Source: Fennellomyces sp. T-0311 (taxonomy: Eukaryota; Mucoromycota; Mucoromycetes; Mucorales; Lichtheimiaceae). From it: 64,000 nucleotides of DNA. Location: NCBI GenBank assembly GCA_025266875.1, contig JALLLT010000001.1, forward strand, positions 1,674,001 through 1,738,000, read 5' to 3'. Below are positions 59,065 to 64,000 of this stretch, one piece after another (the first letter of the stretch is position 1; the number at the start of each line of letters is the position of its first letter). A program made the position numbers and the translations under genes. The notes below the pieces were generated by a model. The model made no database searches and was not told the origin of the DNA. It was given only the letters and a program-made list of their open reading frames with translations.

Positions 59065-60589
59065 TTACATGGGCGATAGTAGCAAGATGATTGCGGTAAT
59101 GGTGAGTGTGAGTAATATAGGAGTAGCACCCGGCAATACAACCGACGATGATGAACTGCCTACACCGTTGACGCTACCAGCGACATTTTGTGCGGCTGCA
59201 AAGCCAATCCTATTTTCGCCCATATCGAACACCAGATATGCGCTACGCAAGACAGAGTCACCGACCAAGAACATGTTTGTATTGCTGCTGCCCACCGGGG
59301 CGATGCCGAGCATACAGTAAGTGGCATCCTGCAACGATATTGCGTCGAGTGGGATCACAAGTTCAGAAGCAGGCACTGTCAACGTGACTGGATTACTGCT
59401 CACATCCTTAGAGGATGACATTTGCAGCTGTAAAGATGCCCCTGAGTTGCCTGCACTGCAGTCACACATTAACACTTGTGATTGTCGGTCCAGTTGATAG
59501 TTGCCTACGCCGACCAGCCCTGCTGCCACCTGGTTCGCCACGTCGTCCGGGAAATACGTCAGGGTAGTGCCGGTATCAATGATGAAAGGGACTGTGGAAT
59601 CAAATGAGACGCCGTTACTGCCGCTCGTTTGCGAGTTCTCCAACCCGATGCCCTGTCCATACACCATCCAGTAGTAGTATGCATCCGAAGAGCTTCCCAG
59701 CAACGAGTCCAAGGGATTGTGGGAAGTGGCCAGTTGTGCGACGGGTAAGTAGGTCAAGTCGCCTGTATACTTTGTATCATCCACACCACCAAAGATGACT
59801 TCACCCACCCAGCCTTCTTCGGCTGCGCTGTTCATGTAGACCGAAAAGATGGGCTGACTGATAAGTTTCTGCTGGACCAGATTGAACACAAACGGATTGT
59901 ACTCTGGCTCGCCTGCACTGTTGGCAGCTGTCAGCTTTGGATAGCCGAGTCCCAGAATACCGTTTCCAATCGGACTATCACTCGAATGGGACGCGTTGTT
60001 CGAAGGAGTGTCTGTTCCACTTCCACCCAGAGTGGTTGGATTGGTTAGAATATCCGCTGTGGTCGACGCCAGCCCAAACTGCTGGTTCTGGACGCTGACT
60101 CCGGCCACTGTCACCGTGTCAGTAACGTATGTGCCATTCACCGTGCCAATGCCGTAGATAATGCCAAACTTCTCATTGGTGGAATTGTACGTGGATGACT
60201 GTGCTGGATCGAATCGGGTATACGGACATTCGCTCGTCGGACAATCGGTAGAAGGAACCCAGAGATCGGCACTAAGCGCAAAAGAGAAGCGTTAGGACGG
60301 CGGATGAAATTGACGTCTTAATTGGGCTTATATACCTGCCAGTGTCGAGGGTGACTGTAAAATTCTGCGCCGGAGAGCCTACGCCCACCTCGACGAGATA
60401 TTGCGACCCGCCGTCGTTGTAGAGGGAGGTTTGAAACGGGTCGCGTTTGTCGAGGCTTCGCCGCCGAGCATTTATTGTGCTGAAGCTCCTGCCCTTCCGG
60501 ATGAGGGGCATTCGGATGACGGGGTCTGAGGCATATGCAAATGATGCCACTGCAGTAGAGAGCAGGACGACAGATGCTGTGATGTGCAT
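59065..60589 (-). CDS. Secreted aspartic protease 2, yapsin-like
   Basis: Exons 60589-60336 and 60271-59065 (64-nt intron) give 486 residues. Signal peptide MHITASVVLLSTAVASFAYA; propeptide with a basic KR site (RRRSLDKRDPF) before the mature enzyme; TLDTGSADLWVPS, YGIGTVNGTY, FIIDTGTTLTYFP, LVGDSVLRSAYLVFDMGENRIGFA. The C-terminal VNGVGSSSSSVVLPGATPIL plus a hydrophobic end is a strong GPI signal. Pepsin family A1. Shares the intron position and most landmarks with protease 1, so a tandem duplication. Secreted proteases of this kind act in wall remodelling or nutrient capture; which one applies here is not evident. Confidence 0.94.
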
Positions 60590-62135
60590 GGTTTGGAAAG
60601 AAAGTGCAAGGAAAAGAGAAGAGATGCGACTCGACGGACCGAAATGTGAACCGTTTTTGTACAACATCAAATTGAAATTTTGCAGGGACGCTATCGCTCG
60701 AAAAGGCAACCGCACCTTCATTGATGTTTATAAAGATCTTGGCAATCCGTCTTCGCGCGCTGCGTCATCCTGCCTTTGCGTTCGTGTGCCAAGAGACCTG
60801 TGCGTGCTAGCTCCGATACAAGTGTCATGTACGTCGCACGGATCGGTACGGTGGTATTTATGCTGCCCAAAAAGGTGGGCGGGTAAACATTTCCTGTCGA
60901 TGGATAACCCAAACTGAGGTAAATAGCCTTTATTTAGAACCCTTTTTTCTGGCCTCCTTTACATGCGTGTCGTAATCATTCCGTCGTTGTCACTCGCCGC
61001 ACTATGCACCAAACAATTGCGTCGGCGAGCGTGGTTGCATGACAGTTTATTGTTTCGTGCATCTGCTCGGCGTACGCAATCAAAGTGGTAGAATTAGCTC
61101 GCACTGCGCTACTACGCACATCAATTGCGCATTTTATCACTGGCTTTTCCAACTCCATTGTTTACAACCAGAGTACTAATAGGGATGCTGCCATTCAACC
61201 ATATGCCCGGTGCCAAACGGCCCGTGCCGCATTGCGTCACTGTTTTTTACAGGCGTCGCAACAGCAATAAAGTGCATAGGCGACACAAATGATGCTTTGC
61301 CCTACCATCCCAAAACCGTGCATACGACAGCTGCTCTCAGTCGTGCAACGTTCGTAATATCTCGCTGTGTGGTCGGTATCAAATGACAAACTCAGTCATA
61401 TTAAAAAAATAGGTACATGGCAGATACGAACATGACACACAGCTGCAAACGTGTTAACGTGTCGACGTTGTCCGCAAGATAATCAGCGTCGTTGGTAATA
61501 TGGTCCTAACGAAAAGCAAACCTTGTTATGTATAGAATAAAATAGAATTCACATGGGCAGGGTTTTCCTAGTGCATACGTATGAGCACCATCGAATAAAG
61601 TTAGCCGCATTTACCAACAATGGAGAAGCTTTTGGTATTTACCAATGAAGGCTCTCAGTACTCAGTGGATGCCTTCAACATCCTCATATTTTATCCCTTT
61701 GCGTAATCATGTCAAACGCCATGGCTTATTCCTTGGTATACTGTGCCAAGCAAGGACTGGGAGCTTTTTATGCGCGTATATATATATATATGATCACACG
61801 GTCGACAACAAAGTAGCCTGCCCAAGCAGTCTGCAAGGGGGTGATCACTGAAAATAGCATTTCAGAAACAAACTCGCACTAGACCAAATTAAGAATAGCC
61901 TTGGTAGTGTTCTGCATGGGACAAACGGTTGAATGCTCGATATGAACGAGAAAGTGAAGCAGGCAGTAGGATGGATAGACGCACTCAAGTCCTACCATTT
62001 TAGTTTGGGACCTCCCTTGGGCAACATGGCAGATCGCATTGTAACACAAAGCTACTTCATGTACGTTTGATCCCTATGTTACGACGGTCGATGCTTTTTT
62101 TTTTTACTTTTAACTTACAGCCGGTTCTGATCAAA
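60590..62135. other. Intergenic region
   Basis: 1.5 kb with no supported gene. Short (TA)n run at about 61778-61791. Confidence 0.4.
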
Positions 62136-63700
62136 ATGCAAAAGAAAAATGGTGCGAAACAAAAGAATTGTAAGAATCTCAACGGAGAACAACTCCTCAC
62201 GAAATTACCGTCCGATGTCACGGCACTCATCATCTCGCAGTTGACATTGATTGAGCGTATGCAATGTATTTAAGTTTGCAAGCGCTGGCGCACAACATTA
62301 CTGGAAAATCCATATATGTGGCGTACGATCACAGACAGCGATGTTCTACCTGATCTCACCGGGTATGATATCAACGGCAAAGATATTCCCCATCTTTTTA
62401 TGCGATATCGGTACACCGGTGCACTCAAGTATCTTGTTGATCTGGGCTGTTCAAATATGCAAACAAGTAAGATTGCCCCCTAGTGTTTTCTGTGCTTTGG
62501 TTACTCTTTGATTCAGTTGCCAATGTTTATTATTCTCCGCTTCTTCAAAAACTGTTTGATCTTACGAGCCATACGCTGACACGATTGGAGCTTGGCGTTG
62601 CTAGCATCGTGGATATGGGAGACTTTCTCTGCGATTTATTTACTACCTGTCCTAATGTGACGCATCTCCGGTGCACGTACAATCGCCTATAGGCGATTTC
62701 CAAGACGACACAAAGCGCCGCCAAACTTGCAACAGGGAGTCCTGTCAATGAATCGATGAGCCGGGTCGCCGACTTGAATTTATCCCTGCCACAAATGGAT
62801 ACACCACAGCTCAAGCGGATCCTGTCATTCTTCACTGGAGTCACCATATTTATTTGCAGGAGCCATTCGATGCAGATCAAATACTGGGCTGGATTGGCAC
62901 TACCCTCCCGTTGTTACAAGCCATTCGACTGGGTAAGGATTCACTTTCATGCCAGCCAGCAAAGTGCGGACACAAGGCACTCTCATTCCACCAAGATTGT
63001 GCCAAACAAGAAAGTGCGAAGTCGATACTAAAGAAATACACGCCCGCCATGGGTGACTTTCTCATACAAACAGATCTCGGAATGGAGCCAGTGTACAATA
63101 TGATACGACGATTCATAAGTCAAGGCACATCCCCTCTTCGTTCGCTGGCTGTCCAAAGTCGACGCTTCCTGATTAGCTTACCTCCACTCGTTAACATTGA
63201 ACAGCTGCTGTGCCAATTCTCCCGTTTGGAAGATCTGGTACTTGAAAGTGTTGATCTCCGAGCAACGTGTCAAATGGCCTTGGAAACAGCAAAACCGGGG
63301 CTTGACGAATGTCAAGCTTATCTATTGTAATGGATTCACAGCCGTCAAACTTGCCACGCTCATCAATTGTTTCTGCTATCGTATGGACTCTGTCTGCTCC
63401 GTCAATGTGGATGAGTTGCTCGACCAAGTATTAGACTCGCTTCATGGTAAAATGCGTGTGCTTCGCCAGTTTACCTTGTCCTCCAAAGATTAGAACAATA
63501 TCCAACTTCGAAAACTTGTCGGCATTTGGTCAAAACGACAACTTGGCTCTTTACATATCTTTGGCCTCAGTAAAATGACATCGCCCCGCGCTCTGATAAC
63601 ATACGCTCATCAAAAACTTCCAAAGACCAAAATCGATATTGGTAACTCGATATTGGACTTTTATAGACGTGCCAGTAGACCTGCTTTCTCTTCATTATAG
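62136..63700 (+). pseudogene. Broken F-box/LRR gene
   Basis: The start MQKKNGAKQKN leads into an F-box (LLTKLPSDVTALIISQLTLIERMQCI). An in-frame TAA (62271-62273) follows where Ser is expected before VCKRWRTTLLENPYMWRTIT. Later pieces: DLPDLTGYDINGKDIPHLF in continuous frame; LTRLELGVASIVDMGDFLCD, FTTCPNVTHLRCTYNRL ended by TAG; AIRLGKDSLSC; GTSPLRSLAVQSRRF; FSRLEDLVLESVDL; VKLIYCNGF; and RVLRQFTLSSKD ended by TAG, then LGSLHIFGLSKMTSPRALITY to the last stop at 63698-63700. LRR character is clear throughout. At least three in-frame stops and one or more shifts argue for a pseudogene; some could be missed introns, but the first stop lies inside the F-box. Confidence 0.75.
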
Positions 63701-64000
63701 TATACTTTGATCCAAGTAAATAATTCCGGTGGGAATGTACTTATACATAAACTTTTTATATCTGTGTAGCATAGGCATATTATTCTCCAATAAAAAGCTC
63801 GAACTGCTTGCTCGGCCGAAGCGTTTATTAGTTTCTGTTACAGGAACCATATTCCGTCTTTTGCAAAATAAAAACTAATTGTATCTCCATTTGGCAAAGA
63901 GTGCCAATAGCAATGCTTGTTTATCTTATATATTGCTTGAATTCCTTACAGAAAGCAATAAAATTACTACTTCCATACAAACAGATAACGTAAAGTATAG
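63701..64000. other. 3' flank of the broken F-box gene
   Basis: AT-rich, with AATAAA at about 63790; no gene seen. Confidence 0.4.

Overview
The window is eukaryotic. Nearly every gene is split by short introns (about 47-70 nt, GT-AG, TACTAAT/CTAAC-like branch sites), spacing is compact, and the gene repertoire is fungal: PlsB-type acyltransferase, HSF-type factor, yapsin-like aspartic proteases, F-box/LRR proteins and a P450. The style fits an early-diverging filamentous fungus (Mucoromycota, probably Mucorales). That placement is inferred from gene style, not from a search.

Layout. 1-1079 is the truncated end of a secreted adhesin-like gene (copy A). 1599-14181 is housekeeping and regulatory: glycerol-3-phosphate/DHAP acyltransferase, ribosomal protein eL37, a G-protein alpha subunit, an HSF-type transcription factor and a MINDY-family deubiquitinase. 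16.0-29.5 kb is the accessory core. It holds a decayed 3' fragment of the acyltransferase gene, two decayed PIF/Harbinger-like transposase relics, and four more adhesin-like genes (B on minus; C, D and E on plus). B and C with their flanks form a large inverted duplication of about 3.3 kb arms around a spacer of about 0.6 kb. 29.9-41.9 kb is sparse: an ICMT-like methyltransferase, a small GPI-type surface protein, spermidine synthase and several decayed coding relics. 42.0-51.9 kb carries a P450, an F-box/LRR gene, a beta-lactamase-fold serine hydrolase and a second F-box/LRR gene. 54.7-60.6 kb carries ribosomal stalk protein P1, COX23 and two tandem aspartic proteases. A third, broken F-box/LRR gene ends the window.

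The most interesting system is the five-copy adhesin-like family. Each copy has a signal peptide and a conserved Cys-rich module. The module's landmarks (SPLAD near the N-terminus, xYGNVL, a helix ending in LASLAPDL, VINV, FNFY, FEGFILAPDA) match the layout of the 'choice-of-anchor A' adhesive domain described mainly in bacterial surface proteins. After the module come a Ser/Thr stalk and, in B, C and D, a charged His/Gly/Asp/Trp tail. A 21-bp minisatellite in the stalk varies from 14 copies (B) to 2 (C) and 3 (D). The family is therefore expanding by inverted and tandem duplication, together with transposon debris, and its stalk length is changing by slippage or unequal exchange.

I saw no tRNA, rRNA or CRISPR. 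Gene ends were set by manual splicing, so exon edges are predictions.
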